A DNA stretch of 64,000 nucleotides, taken from NCBI GenBank assembly GCA_026874595.1, contig CM049313.1, forward strand, positions 23,058,008 to 23,122,007. Reading direction: 5' to 3'. The notes under the pieces were generated by a model, which had not been told where the DNA came from, ran no database searches, and saw only the letters and a program-made list of their open reading frames with translations. Of this stretch, positions 23,701-33,969 are shown in pieces (within the stretch, counting starts at the first letter, position 1; each line of letters starts with the position of its first letter). Made by a program: the position numbers and the translations under genes. The stretch is from Sipunculus nudus (taxonomy: Eukaryota; Annelida; Sipuncula; Golfingiida; Sipunculidae).

Positions 23701-26700
23701 TGTTCACATTGTTCATATTTTTCACTTATACATTGATGAGTGGACAATCTTAATATAAATTTTATAGACTACACTGACTATGTTTGTGCCCTTAGTCACC
23801 TACTGATGGCATTCAGGAGACTACTCTTTCCAACGTTAGGTTCTCCCAGGATTGCAATATGGATGCCAGTACGGAGACGTTCTCCTCGTCGATTGTCCTT
23901 GAGATGCTTGTTGATTTCCTGTAGAACCTCGTGGACCATTAACTGTGTCCTGTCTAACACATCCTCCTCAATCTCTTCTTCTTCACTGAAGTCAATAAAT
24001 GCCTCCACATACGCCACACACTGGGGGTATAATTTAATGGTAGATTTACAGCAGTGTTACCAATAATTAATATTAAATAATTTTCCCTTTCTTAAAACAA
24101 CATTTTTTTAATAAGAAATAAATTTTCCAGGGAAAACAAATGTCTAATACTGGTTTCATAATAAGTACTTGTTAGTCATCAACTTCTGAAAAATTATAAA
24201 AACATGTTATATGTGTTATAAAACTAATTTTTAAAATCTGAGTTTGAGTATTCTATAAACCGGACAGTGGACAATCCAGAAACAAAACAGAAATAGCAGT
24301 TCTTAGATATTGCACACATCTCTAGTGCTCTACACAGAGGTTTACATTTCTCCTTGACAACAACAACTGTTTTACCCCAACAGAGATCAAGAGTCTAATG
24401 ACTGTGCCAGAGTGACAGTACCTGTTATATAAAAAAATGGAGTATAATTTTGACGAAGAACAGATTTTTTTCTACAATTTGTACAGTGCCTCACTGTTAA
24501 AATTATAAACTTTATTATAAATATGTTTATTTAACATGAATTGAACCAATGATCATTTCAACCAATCGAGGCACTCCCCATGGCCCAGTTGGTGGTGTTT
24601 GGTAGTGTCTAGAATTGGAGGAAACTGGAGAGCCTGAAGAAAAGCACTGGCCATGGACGGGTAATTACAACTCACTCTCATACCATGCCAGGCTATGTAT
24701 TCTAACACTTGGAATAAACCAGACCAGTAGTTAGATAGGTTTGCTTACCCTTGATTTAAATATGTCATTTGTAAAAAGATATTCCATTATAACTCATCAT
24801 TCTGTTTTAATCCTTCTGCATATAAAAGTTAAATTTTCAATGCCTTCAGTGATTGGTGGTGACTAGAATGATTGGTATTTGATAATAAACAAGAAAATTC
24901 TTGGAATTTATGTCCCTCGCTTCACCCTATTGTTATCCCCTGCTTGTCTTCTCTAATATGTTTTAGTTTTATTTTCCCCTAAATATGTCTCCACATGTCA
25001 AAGGTGAGGTGTTTCAGTTTTCACTGTCCCTGAAGAAGTCTCCACATGTCATAAGTTTAGTTGTGAATTGGGAACAAAAGGGGAAATTTATTGTTTTGGA
25101 GCTGGTCATAATTAATTTTCAGACAGATGCTCTGAAACCTATCCCAACCAAGGTATGCATGAGAGCAATCACTGACCCAAATTTGAATGAAATTGGATTA
25201 TATTTAGGAAAGTTATTGCATGGAAACAAAACCTGACAGACAGATAGACAACCTGAAATCAATGTCCGTTGTTCCAAAGGAAGCAGGGGACAAAAAAATA
25301 TATTCTAGCAACAGTAATAACAGCCATTGCAGCACTGTCTGGATGATGTAAAGACTCAAAGTAAGCCTTATTGGTCCATCTGAATGCCTCTCATGTTGTG
25401 TATTCAAAATACCCTGCCTGTGCTTTGATCAGGTTTCAGGAACTACAACCCTTGGGTTCAATACCAACCTACTAACCAGTACCAGCTGACATACCACTCT
25501 CCTCTTATTTACTTGAACCTCTGGAGTCTTACCTTTATTAGCTTGCGCCTCCAGCTTGTGTAAAGCTTGCTGAGTGCTCCCTCCATCTGTCTCAGGGCTT
25601 GGCGTCTCTGGGCTTCTGTCTCAGCATGGATCAGATCCGCTAAACCTTCCACCTCTGTCAGGTCAAGCTTCTGGTTGGCAAAGGCCCTGGAAACGGTTAT
25701 TATCAAGACGTAAGCTTCACATTTAAATGTGCTGCCAAATGGATGCAAATGTAAACTGAAAATATATGACAAAAAAAAAACAACCTTATTTAACTAGAAA
25801 TTTGCATTCCGTCATGTAGGGGTCCCTACTGTGTGATGCTCCCCAACCTATGTTTGTATCAATTTATTCAGTCCATATTCCCAGGTTTATTTATGAATAA
25901 TTCATGGTACATTTGTGAATATTACTTGATGTTCCTTAATCTGGATCATGGCTAGATCCACACCAAAATCCAATCCATACTTTATTGGCCATTCCCAAAA
26001 TGCTGCCTGGAAAATTTCATGAGGTTCTGTTAATGACTGCACAAGTTATGTTGTAAACAAACCCAAAAATGGGGGATACTTCATACCCTCCAGGTGGAAC
26101 CCTGTTCACACAGAGACACCCGCTCTCATTGGTCTGATTCTTGGCCTTGGGCCAGAACTGGTGAAATTAGGCCTCTGAGAGTGAGTGTCACAGGTTTAAA
26201 ATTGGAGCTGGATGCACAATGCAATGCATCACTCTCAGTGGTCTGATTACCATTCTCTGCTTTGTGCACACCCTGGGGGTGTAACCTTGCTATAGGAAGC
26301 AGTGATTAAAAATGAATGGAGGCCTGGAATGACTGAAGGGTAAAACCGCTGCATAATCAGCGTATTTTGGCACTGCCAGCTGGTTAATGAGTCATTGTTT
26401 TTTTTTTGTTTTTTTTTATTGCAACATGACATAACAAATTATTGATAAATACAGACATAGAACATGCACACAAAGGCACATGGCTATACATACATTAGAC
26501 ATAAAACAAAGACGCGTACATCGTTGAAGTAACATGCATAAGTTGTATATCTACTCACTGGTGTTTTTTTTTATTGTGACGGGTCAGGTAGATACATCTG
26601 TGTATACAAATGTATGAACACATGTATTTTTATACATGCACACATACATTTACAAATTGATCTGAAAGGGGTTTTTTTTTAATTGTGGATTTCACATCTT

Positions 26701-29700
26701 TTCAATCACTATAAAACGGTATTTAGAGTATCTCATTTTTTCCTATGAGCCTTGATTTTACCATTTATAGCAGCAATTTTCTTCTCTATATTATAAATTT
26801 GTTCAATATACATTTTAAAACTATTGAAAACAGGCTTTGTATTATTGCATTTGCAGTTATATATGAATTTTTTGGTTAAAAGGAGCATCATATCAATTAT
26901 GCAGTTATTTGTCTTGTTAAATATTACAGTTATTTTATTAATATTCTCTTCATTTACCATGATCTGTAAACTTGACAACCAATTTTTCACTTGGAGTAAC
27001 AAGTTTTGTGCTATTCTACATTCGTAAAACAAATGTAACAGCGTTTCTTCCTGAGACATGCATAAAGAACACATTGTGGTTTCTTTTTTTCCTATTCGGT
27101 ATATAAAAGGATTTAAGGCTATACATCTGTGAAGAAGTTTAAATAGGAAGATTCTTAAATTTTCTGAAATTGTTATATATTATATATTACTAAAGGCCTC
27201 AAACAAAAGTTCATGGCAATTGCTGTTCATATCTTTGTTCCATTTTTCTATGATCTTCGAAGGTTTTGTGCATATTTTAAGAAGTAATTCTGTATATACT
27301 GTATAAGTAACCCTTTTCATCTGCATGAAAGGTTGAGTCATTGTTATACATGACACAAATGACAGTCTCAGACCTCATATCTCTATCTTTGTTTGATCAA
27401 ATGCATGGTTGTGTGGTTGTATAAAAGTATTTTTTTAAAGTATGACTATGAATTAAGATTATGTAAAGAAAAATGTTATGTCTCCTACTTAAGAACACTC
27501 TGGACGTGTTACTGATTGCAGCTTATACATAATTAACCAGCATGTAAATTATACATCATTATAAATGTCAAATGTAATAAACATGGTTTCTATAACAGTT
27601 TTATTGTAGATCTATAACAATACATGGGAAGCAGATATTACCTTTTTTATCTGTATATGCTGAAAATCTGTTCTGTGTTTTAAAGGGCCTTCAATTTTTA
27701 CTGTCCGGTTAAGGAATTATACTCTTACGCAGTAGTCACCTGCTGCATTCTCTTTTCACTTAAAGGGACCTATTCACATAATATACACACGAAATCATGT
27801 TTTCTCCTTAAAATATTATGGTATCTGCTTCAATCTCATCCCAAAACCCTTATTCCTGAACTGTGTGGTTATACTGTATTACTTGTGTACAGGAGAATAA
27901 ATTTTTTCCTTAAAGTATTTGGCAAACGGGGGGGCCTTCTTATACATGGGTACAAGTTTTTTCAGTGTCCTCAGGGCCACCAAGGATTATTTACGGCAAT
28001 CAGCATTATTACAGTCACTCTGGGCGCCGTGAATATCAGTGATCTTGTCTGTATTGTGGTAATATACACCCAATAAAGAACATTACAATGCTTTGTTTTT
28101 GTTTGAATTTATTGTTTATACATCAGACTTACATGTGCACATAGTTAAATAATTGATAAGAAAATGTTGCCCTTGCCACATTGACACAGGGATTTTAAAG
28201 GTAAGCTTGCAACAAGCATGATGAGCAGTACAAAATATAAACATTTTTTTTTTATATCCTTGTTACGGATTTGTTGCGCGTGCTCATGATCTGAACCTTG
28301 GTGACACAGGTTACTGTAAACAGACACACATGGATTGTTTACTCGCACAGAAACATAATAATGTATATACAGCTGGTGAATTGAAGATATGCATGGTTTT
28401 ACCAAAAAATTTTGTATTCAGTCACAACAAAAAACAGCATGAGATGATACACATTATTCTGAATGTTTAAGTACACTTAATCACTGCTTACTTTAATCAG
28501 GTTTGCTGGGTTTCAACACTGGGTAGCTGGCTCAGGGCCAAGAATGTAATCTGACAAACGGAATTAGTGTATTATATTCTTCATCTTTTTTTAAAACCCA
28601 CAATACCCTGCAGCATATATTACATCACTGTAAGGTGAAGAGCTTGGTATCACCTACAAATTTTGTATTGTAATATATTGCAATATGTGGCATTGTATTG
28701 GAATAGGTTTTGCAATAATTTTCAATTTACAGGAAATATGTGTTTTTGGTATATGTATAATGTAACACATGTTATTAATTTATTATCAATTCAAATATAA
28801 TGACAAAATAAAGATATCTGCAGATAAGTTTATTTCACATGGGATACATGAGAAAAGTTAAGTACTTTCTTACTTGTGACAGAACTAGAAAATCAACATT
28901 TTATTAAAGCTTTGCATGTGCAAATTACTTGGCAAAAAGGGACAACTTTTAGCAACTATGGTTTCACACAAAGAAGAGTGGTATGCACAACCACAGCCAT
29001 GTATCACATTGCAAGGTTGATGTTTTTGCTCAGTAATACTACCTGACTGACACTTGATCTTTCAGCAGTTATCATAATATGTGAGGAGGATGATATAATT
29101 AATAATTTTTTTTATTTCTTCTCTTTATACAAATAAGTCATAGAATGGAAATTTGAATTTCCTTGGACAGACCTTTGTCTGCTTTCATTTTCTAATAACT
29201 GGCTGGAGTCATGTATACAGACACGGTTGTATCAAATCAATGCAGGGTGACCTTTTTTATTTCCATTCAGTTATAGATTTTAGGCAAAACTTCTGATTGA
29301 TCAGGGAACAAAAGGTTTATATAAGAATTGCTCTGATAAACTTTGGCAAAGTTTTCAACGGAAAATAAAAATAAAACTTTTTAAGTGAGAGTCAAAATTG
29401 ACACATGCGGTGCCTGAGAAACCAACCTTTTCATTTTTCATGGCATAAACACACACATATACATCAGCAATCTTCCTTCCAGGTTACAGTTATACTTTGA
29501 TTGTCATTCTGACCTTTTTGTGAACTCTCCTGCTTCAGCGGGGCGCACACGGGGCAACGACCCAAGGGCATCCAACATAGCAGTGATAACAGCTGGTCCA
29601 CCATGAACCTGGAACTCACAGCTATCTTCACCAGTGAAGCTCTCAGGCCCTTAGATAAAAAAAATAATAACGCTAGATTCTTGACCTAATATGATGTAGT

Positions 29701-30851
29701 AACATTGTGAACAAAAACAACAGTTACTGATTCAATCAAGGACAGATTCCTCCAAGTATAAAAATATCAATCTATGTAACTGGTCAAATAAGATTACTGA
29801 TGGCTCTGATAAGCATCCATATCATAAAAACGAGAAGTCTAGAACCACAGACTTTTTTTTAAATCTGGAACTGTATGGGGAAAAATTTCAATTAAAAAAC
29901 AAACATCCAGCAGGTGAATATTTGAAAAGAATTAATATCAGCTGAAACAATTCAACCAGTCTCTAAATTTCATCACCGTGTAGGGGGCAGGACTAATCCT
30001 GAAGTGGTAAAATTTACACCTGTCAGATAATGACAAGGTCATTTTACAAATTACCTTATTATACAAACAACAAAATTCCATAAAGCAATATCAATGTAAT
30101 CAATCAATGAACCTTGGACAGTGATTGATTCGGCCAATTCTCCTAATAGTCTGTGCTAGTACATACCTGGGAACCACAGGAGTAGACCTCGATCAATTTG
30201 CTCCCCGGTGACGGGATGATAAAACCTCTGTACCCTGGCCTGTCTTGGCCTGGGCAGTGTCTTCTTCCTTGTCAGCGCTCTTACAGCCTGTCCGGAGGCT
30301 GATCCAGTCACTCTGATGACAGCAACACCACACTTCCCATGGCCAGATGACAGGGCATAGATAGTGCTGCCCCCTACTGGTGCAGACTGTGTAACATTTT
30401 CATTTTCATTACTCATGTTTATAAACGTCTTACTGGAGGTGGAATAAAATCTACTTATCATGTTTATTGCGCTGTTTTTCATTTCATAATCAAAATAATT
30501 AAACAGGTTTCTTGTAATTTTAATATTTTTTAGAATATGACCAGATGAGTATAATATTTGAGTAGTCCTGTTGGACTGTCCAAAGGTTTTTATCTTGGGG
30601 TATTTAAAACCTTGTGTATATGAAGACAATAGCAAATTTAATTTTTCTGTAGCCACTGGACCAGGTTTACTGTATGTGAAACGTGCTGTATGTTTTCTGG
30701 GCTCATTTCTGTGTACTGTCATATGACTCCCAGACAACCCTGTCACAGACCTATGTAACCATGTCCACTTGTTTGTGGCCACCAGTTCTGGGAATGTTTG
30801 GATAGTTCGGAATATATGGCTCCTTGTTCCTTGCACCATTATCATATTCAT
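20529..30851 (-). CDS. GTPBP3: mitochondrial tRNA-modification GTPase GTPBP3 (MnmE/TrmE family), seven exons
   Basis: GTPBP3 works with MTO1 in mitochondria to make the 5-taurinomethyl (bacterial: carboxymethylaminomethyl) modification of wobble uridine in tRNAs. Exons (minus): 30851-30167, 29649-29514, 25686-25533, 24020-23804, 23386-23221, 22026-21598, 20754-20529. All six introns are GT-AG and the phases match, giving 2013 bases, 670 residues. Visible in order: the N-terminal tetrahydrofolate-binding domain ([22 protein letters not shown], about residue 162); the helical domain start ([20 protein letters not shown]); G1 GEPNVGKS (about 384); G2 GTTRD; G3 DTAG; G4 NKVD; G5-like SCVTEEG; and the C-terminal FCIGK whose Cys is conserved in MnmE. 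The first Met follows an in-frame TAA, but a Met at about residue 124 begins a better presequence ([18 protein letters not shown]) and gives 547 residues, closer to other animals (about 490). I am confident of the family. Confidence 0.96.
21034..21290. mobile_element. hAT-like MITE in GTPBP3 intron 6
   Basis: CAGGGCTCGACATTAAC at the left is mirrored by GTTAATGTCGAGCCCCG at the right, 257 bases end to end. ACTGG adjoins both sides (21029-21033 and 21291-21295), shorter than the 8 bp expected for hAT, so the duplication may be eroded. No coding capacity. Confidence 0.7.
21598..22026 (-). CDS. GTPBP3: GTPBP3 exon 6: G4 and G5, with a long insertion
   Basis: After the acceptor comes [13 protein letters not shown], then a hydrophilic stretch of about 65 residues with little conservation, then [16 protein letters not shown] (G4, NKVD) and [20 protein letters not shown] (G5-like SxxTxxG). 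The donor is a perfect GTAAGT after two bases of a Met codon. The stretch between G3 and G4 is a variable loop in animal GTPBP3; here it is long and charged ([24 protein letters not shown]). Confidence 0.94.
22620..22905 (+). repeat. dispersed repeat, copy 2 of 3, in GTPBP3 intron 5
   Basis: Matches 19365-19660 along nearly its whole length, same orientation. Confidence 0.8.
23032..23220 (-). repeat. two tandem 95 bp copies of the 3' part of GTPBP3 exon 5
   Basis: Directly after the exon 5 donor, a 95-base unit is repeated twice: 23126-23220 and 23032-23125. Each unit holds the exon's last 26 or so codons ([19 protein letters not shown]) plus 14 bases of intron. The nearer copy keeps the reading frame and a GTAGGT donor and differs from exon 5 mainly at silent third positions, with one Ala-to-Thr change. 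The far copy has three amino-acid changes and lacks the donor. Only 14 bases separate the copies, too short to splice out as an intron. Confidence 0.9.
23221..23386 (-). CDS. GTPBP3: GTPBP3 exon 5: switch regions G2 and G3
   Basis: This exon encodes [18 protein letters not shown] (G2, GTTRD), then [19 protein letters not shown] (G3, DTAG, switch II) and [15 protein letters not shown] is the K-loop/G2 signature of MnmE, which needs potassium. The donor GTAGGT also creates a TAG if unspliced. The 3' half of this exon is copied twice more in tandem immediately downstream (see the repeat at 23032-23220). Confidence 0.95.
23804..24020 (-). CDS. GTPBP3: GTPBP3 exon 4: helical domain and G1 P-loop
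   Basis: The acceptor CCCCAG precedes TGTGTGGCG; the donor GTAGGT follows one base of a Ser codon. The exon has [16 protein letters not shown] (family pattern VEAxIDFxEE), a charged helix, and [19 protein letters not shown], the Walker A/G1 loop. The donor must sit at 23803-23802 (not the AGGT a few bases on) because only that choice joins exon 5 in frame. Confidence 0.95.
25140..25415 (-). repeat. interspersed repeat, inverted copy of 13366-13620
   Basis: The reverse complement of this stretch follows 13366-13620 closely (TTCCTTTGGAACAACGGACA; AGGCTTACTTTGAGTC). It lies in GTPBP3 intron 3, near exon 3, and may extend left to about 24970. Confidence 0.82.
25533..25686 (-). CDS. GTPBP3: GTPBP3 exon 3: start of the helical domain
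   Basis: It runs from a CCAG acceptor to an AAG/GTAAGA donor, 154 bases, phase 2 in and phase 0 out. It encodes [20 protein letters not shown] followed by [20 protein letters not shown] and a basic end (SWRRKLIK). The LDLxxxEGLADLIxAxTxxQ pattern is the most recognisable helical-domain signature of MnmE/GTPBP3. Confidence 0.95.
26388..26399. repeat. target-site duplication, left copy of the LINE insertion
   Basis: TGAGTCATTGTT here is identical to 27334-27345. The pair flanks the LINE fragment exactly, with the poly(A) tail adjoining this copy, as expected of target-primed reverse transcription. Confidence 0.85.
26400..27333 (-). pseudogene. 5'-truncated LINE (non-LTR retrotransposon) fragment, zf-RVT end
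   Basis: The minus strand encodes the end of a reverse-transcriptase [22 protein letters not shown], then [19 protein letters not shown] and TLLHLFYEC. The C-x2-C-x7-H-x4-C spacing and the FKxLHR...Y.IG...C context are the zinc-binding domain found after the RT domain in L1/Tx1-like LINEs. A TAA at 27182-27180 interrupts the frame, which otherwise ends at 26733. The RT and endonuclease domains are missing, so the copy is dead. An A-rich tail (T-rich on plus, 26400-26418) ends the element. It lies in GTPBP3 intron 2, in the same orientation as the gene. Confidence 0.82.
27334..27345. repeat. target-site duplication, right copy of the LINE insertion
   Basis: Second copy of TGAGTCATTGTT, adjoining the truncated 5' end of the LINE fragment. 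Confidence 0.85.
29340..29440 (+). repeat. dispersed repeat, partial copy 3, in GTPBP3 intron 2
   Basis: Only the end (GTGCCTGAGAA(A)CCAACCTTTT) and scattered words match copies 1 and 2. Confidence 0.45.
29514..29649 (-). CDS. GTPBP3: GTPBP3 exon 2: end of TrmE-N domain
   Basis: The acceptor is CTAAG and the donor GTCAGA. The exon encodes [20 protein letters not shown] and continues to [11 protein letters not shown]. The family signatures SFTGED, HGG and AxxGEFTxR are all present; in MnmE these form the folate-binding N-terminal domain and its junction to the helical domain. It starts with two bases that complete a Gly codon and ends in phase 2. Confidence 0.95.
30167..30851 (-). CDS. GTPBP3: GTPBP3 exon 1: presequence and start of TrmE-N domain
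   Basis: The open frame starts at ATG 30851, directly after an in-frame TAA, and ends at a GTATGT donor leaving one base. The first roughly 150 residues are rich in Arg, Lys, Ser and Thr and poor in acid, as in mitochondrial presequences. An internal Met at about residue 124 starts a compact basic, Ser-rich segment that may be the real start. From about residue 162 comes the conserved opening of the family (TIYALSSG, then [10 protein letters not shown]), and the exon ends in GLLLWFPG, where the Gly codon is completed by the next exon. Confidence 0.93.
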
Positions 30852-30999
30852 TTATGACTTCTCATGAGCATCTGCAAAGAATGGAGCAATAAATAAAATA
30901 AATCATCTTCAAAAGTTAAATGAATGAAAGAGTTGAACACGGCCCAATGGAGACCTGCCACTGCCAGTGTAATTTATGGATAAAAAAACTTAAAGAAAA

Positions 31000-33165
31000 G
31001 TATCAAAACAGGCTTGAGGCATATTCTGTTCAACCAATATGTGACCACTATTTTGCAGAGATAATTTTCTTAAAATTTGTATTTGTAATTTAAAAAATAA
31101 GGCTGTATATTGAGGTGAAAGCCTAATATTGCAACCAACATTTTATTTAAAAATGAATCTCCAGCTTATATGTTTTAATACTTCTAGACTGTAAAACAAT
31201 GGTCTGGCACATGTATCCCTGCATGAGTGGCCTGATCTTTGTTTGAGCCTTATCTACACAATGAGCCAATCAAATTTTGTCTTATTCAGTGTCAGTTTGC
31301 TGGGTGTTTGGCAACTTGCAAAACCTAAACAATCCTTCCCTCTCTAACAGTGTGTGAGTGGAAGGTCCCTTAGGCTTGCACAGTATTCAAAGCAGACATT
31401 TCCCACTGAAAATGTAACTAATAAAACTTTCATAGCAAATGTTGGTGGACAGAGTCCTACTGAAGGTGATGGAATGGAGTATAGGTAATCATGACCAGTA
31501 CCATGACCATGCATGTACTACTCTGTGTATAAAAATCTGAACAAAAGTGGCTGAATAATGAAAACAAACTATTACATTTTCTTAAATATATAATTTGATA
31601 TGGTTTAGAGTGAAAAAGAAAATATTGATTTTACCAGCATAAATTTGTGAAAGAAAAATACATGGGGTGACCACTTTAAAATGTATTTTGATATGATTAC
31701 AAACATTTCATAATCCCATTAATCAGAATATGAATACATCAATACATGTAAATATGAATACATCAATATATACTTTCAAAATGTAATTTTCAGGTATTCA
31801 TGAATGTATTCACAGATTTTTTTTTTTATTTTAATAATAATTTATTTGTGTTATACTGTTTAGAAGAAAATTCAGCTCTTCTTTAAGATGATATGGGTAC
31901 TGGTTTAGTTTTCATTAAAAAATTATATTTGACACAATATACTGGTAATTACAATTATTTTTTATATAATTGGAATATAAAATCATTTGTGCCATGGTGC
32001 TGGTATGTGAAGTACTAATGTGGTACTACAGTTGTTGTGGATGTTACTGTTAATAGTGTTATAGGCTCGTCTCAGTGGCTAATGCATATCTGTAGTTTTT
32101 GGCAATTGTTCACTTGCACATGTCAGAGCCTTGCCTTGTTGAACCTGTGATGTGATGCTATTGTAAAAGAAGTAAGTTAGCAAGCTATTAACAGAAGAAT
32201 TTATCATTATTTTTTATCAAAAATCAAATCAATTTTGGGTAATAAATTTGCATTATGTATTCAATGAATACAAATACATTAATTATCTATGTAATTGAAT
32301 ATGAATGCAAATAATATATATAGTTTAAACAAGGGACCCATGGGTCACGGCGCTCAGCTGATCCTGATTGGACTATAAATGTATCACCATTGTGATACTA
32401 TATTGAGTAGATAAAGCTTAGAATATTATGGTCATGTTGGGTTTTATAAAGGAATATAATGTAATATGTGAGTAAATGATATATGAAATAACCTGACTGA
32501 TGGATTAATATGGAGTAAAATATAGTGGTTTATTTTTTATTTATTTGGGAGGGGTCAAAAAAAGCAATTTATTTGAGCAAATATGAATGCAATGACAGTA
32601 TGCTAAGCAGTGGTATAATGATGATAAGGCTATTTGTTGAAGGATCTATAGTGTATGGAAAACTGCAAGAGTTCAATTTGACAGATAAAAGGTTATGATT
32701 AACTATACTGAGGAGGGGATTTATGAATTTGTGACTGTATGACATAATACCTTGACAAGATCGGTCTTGACAAGAAGCATTATTTTGATGCCCCTGACGT
32801 CTACATATTACACAATATTTACATAATTTCTGGCATGTACATAGGTACCTATGGACAAATGGTCAACAGTACTGAACCACCTGGAAGGTTAAAATCTTAA
32901 AAATATGATGAAATGTAGATAATGTTTGAGAGGAAGAGGTAATCTGGGCCATGGTTGGTTTATATGATTGAAGAAAATGTTGCAAATAATATTTGAGACC
33001 TGACCATGCCTTTCCATTGGTTACCTTTTTGATAAGCTGTTGACAGTTCAACAGTTTACACATTTGTCTGATGAGATCCAATTTATTTGGTAAACCTTTT
33101 TTATCAATTTTATGATATGTATACAGTTGCCATCACGTCCTCATTCCACAGGTGCAATGACTTGA
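31000..33165. other. AT-rich stretch upstream of GTPBP3, no gene seen
   Basis: It contains one dispersed repeat (31225-31400, shared with 51485-51650: GAGCCAATCA(A/G)ATTTT, GTGTGAGTGGAAGG) and a short piece near 32820 related to the 34-36 kb family (TTTCTGGCATGTACATAGG). The GTPBP3 promoter should lie at the left end, but I see no TATA or other clear element. Confidence 0.5.
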
Positions 33166-33167
33166 TA

Positions 33168-33186
33168 GGGGGGGGGGGGGGGGGGG
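33168..33186 (+). repeat. G19 tract
   Basis: Nineteen G, then A and four more G. Confidence 0.95.
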
Positions 33187-33704
33187 AGGGGTGTTGTGTT
33201 ATGATCAGAGTTACAATGCCTCTGTCTCTCTGTAGATATTTTCTTTAATTATTAAATTTTATGCTATAGCCATAGAACTATTGTTCACAGTGCCAAGGAG
33301 CAAAGCCTCAGTGGGATGAAGAAGGGGATGGTAGGAGTTGCAACACCCTTGCATATACATACAGGATATGAAATTTAATTCAACAGTTCTTATAAAAAAA
33401 AGTTTATTCATGAACATTAAATATTTAAAACAGAAAGAAAGATGGAGAAACAAAGCAAATAATTTTTTTCCCCATTCTACTGAGCCAAGAAAAAATTAAC
33501 AATATTTGCATTTATTCCTTTTTTTCATTACATAATTTTAATCCAAGTTTCCGAATGCTACTATAAATTTACAGTATAACATACATGTGATTGTGAATAT
33601 TTCAGTTGATTCACATTTCTAAATTGCATCAACATTTATAGCTAATGTATCTAGTTTATAGTACCTGTCAACAGAATGGGATGGAGGGAGCAAGGGAGGC
33701 AATT

Positions 33705-33706
<2 letters not shown>

Positions 33707-33746
<40 letters not shown>

Positions 33747-33848
33747 AGAGAGAGAGAGAAAGAAAGTTGGAGAAAGAAAGAGAAAAAGCAGAGGAGAGAA
33801 AGAGAGAGAAAGAGAGACCTAGACTGCCAGAGAGTGAGAGAAAGAGAG
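33707..33848 (+). repeat. (GA)n microsatellite, impure
   Basis: AG dinucleotides with AAAG interruptions, giving spurious Arg-Glu and Ser-Leu open frames on the two strands. Confidence 0.95.
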
Positions 33849-33969
33849 GCTCTCTGGTAATTACTTCCTGACCCAGCCTGACCCAGACACTCACAGTGGC
33901 AGTAGGTCAGACCTGAAGGTGTTATGTAACTGCCCAGTATACTGCATTTATACTGATCTGATGCAAACA

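Noticed and set aside
21565-24066. Plus-strand ORFs at 21565-21891, 23212-23403 and 23740-24066
   Set aside because: They are antisense shadows of GTPBP3 exons 6, 5 and 4.
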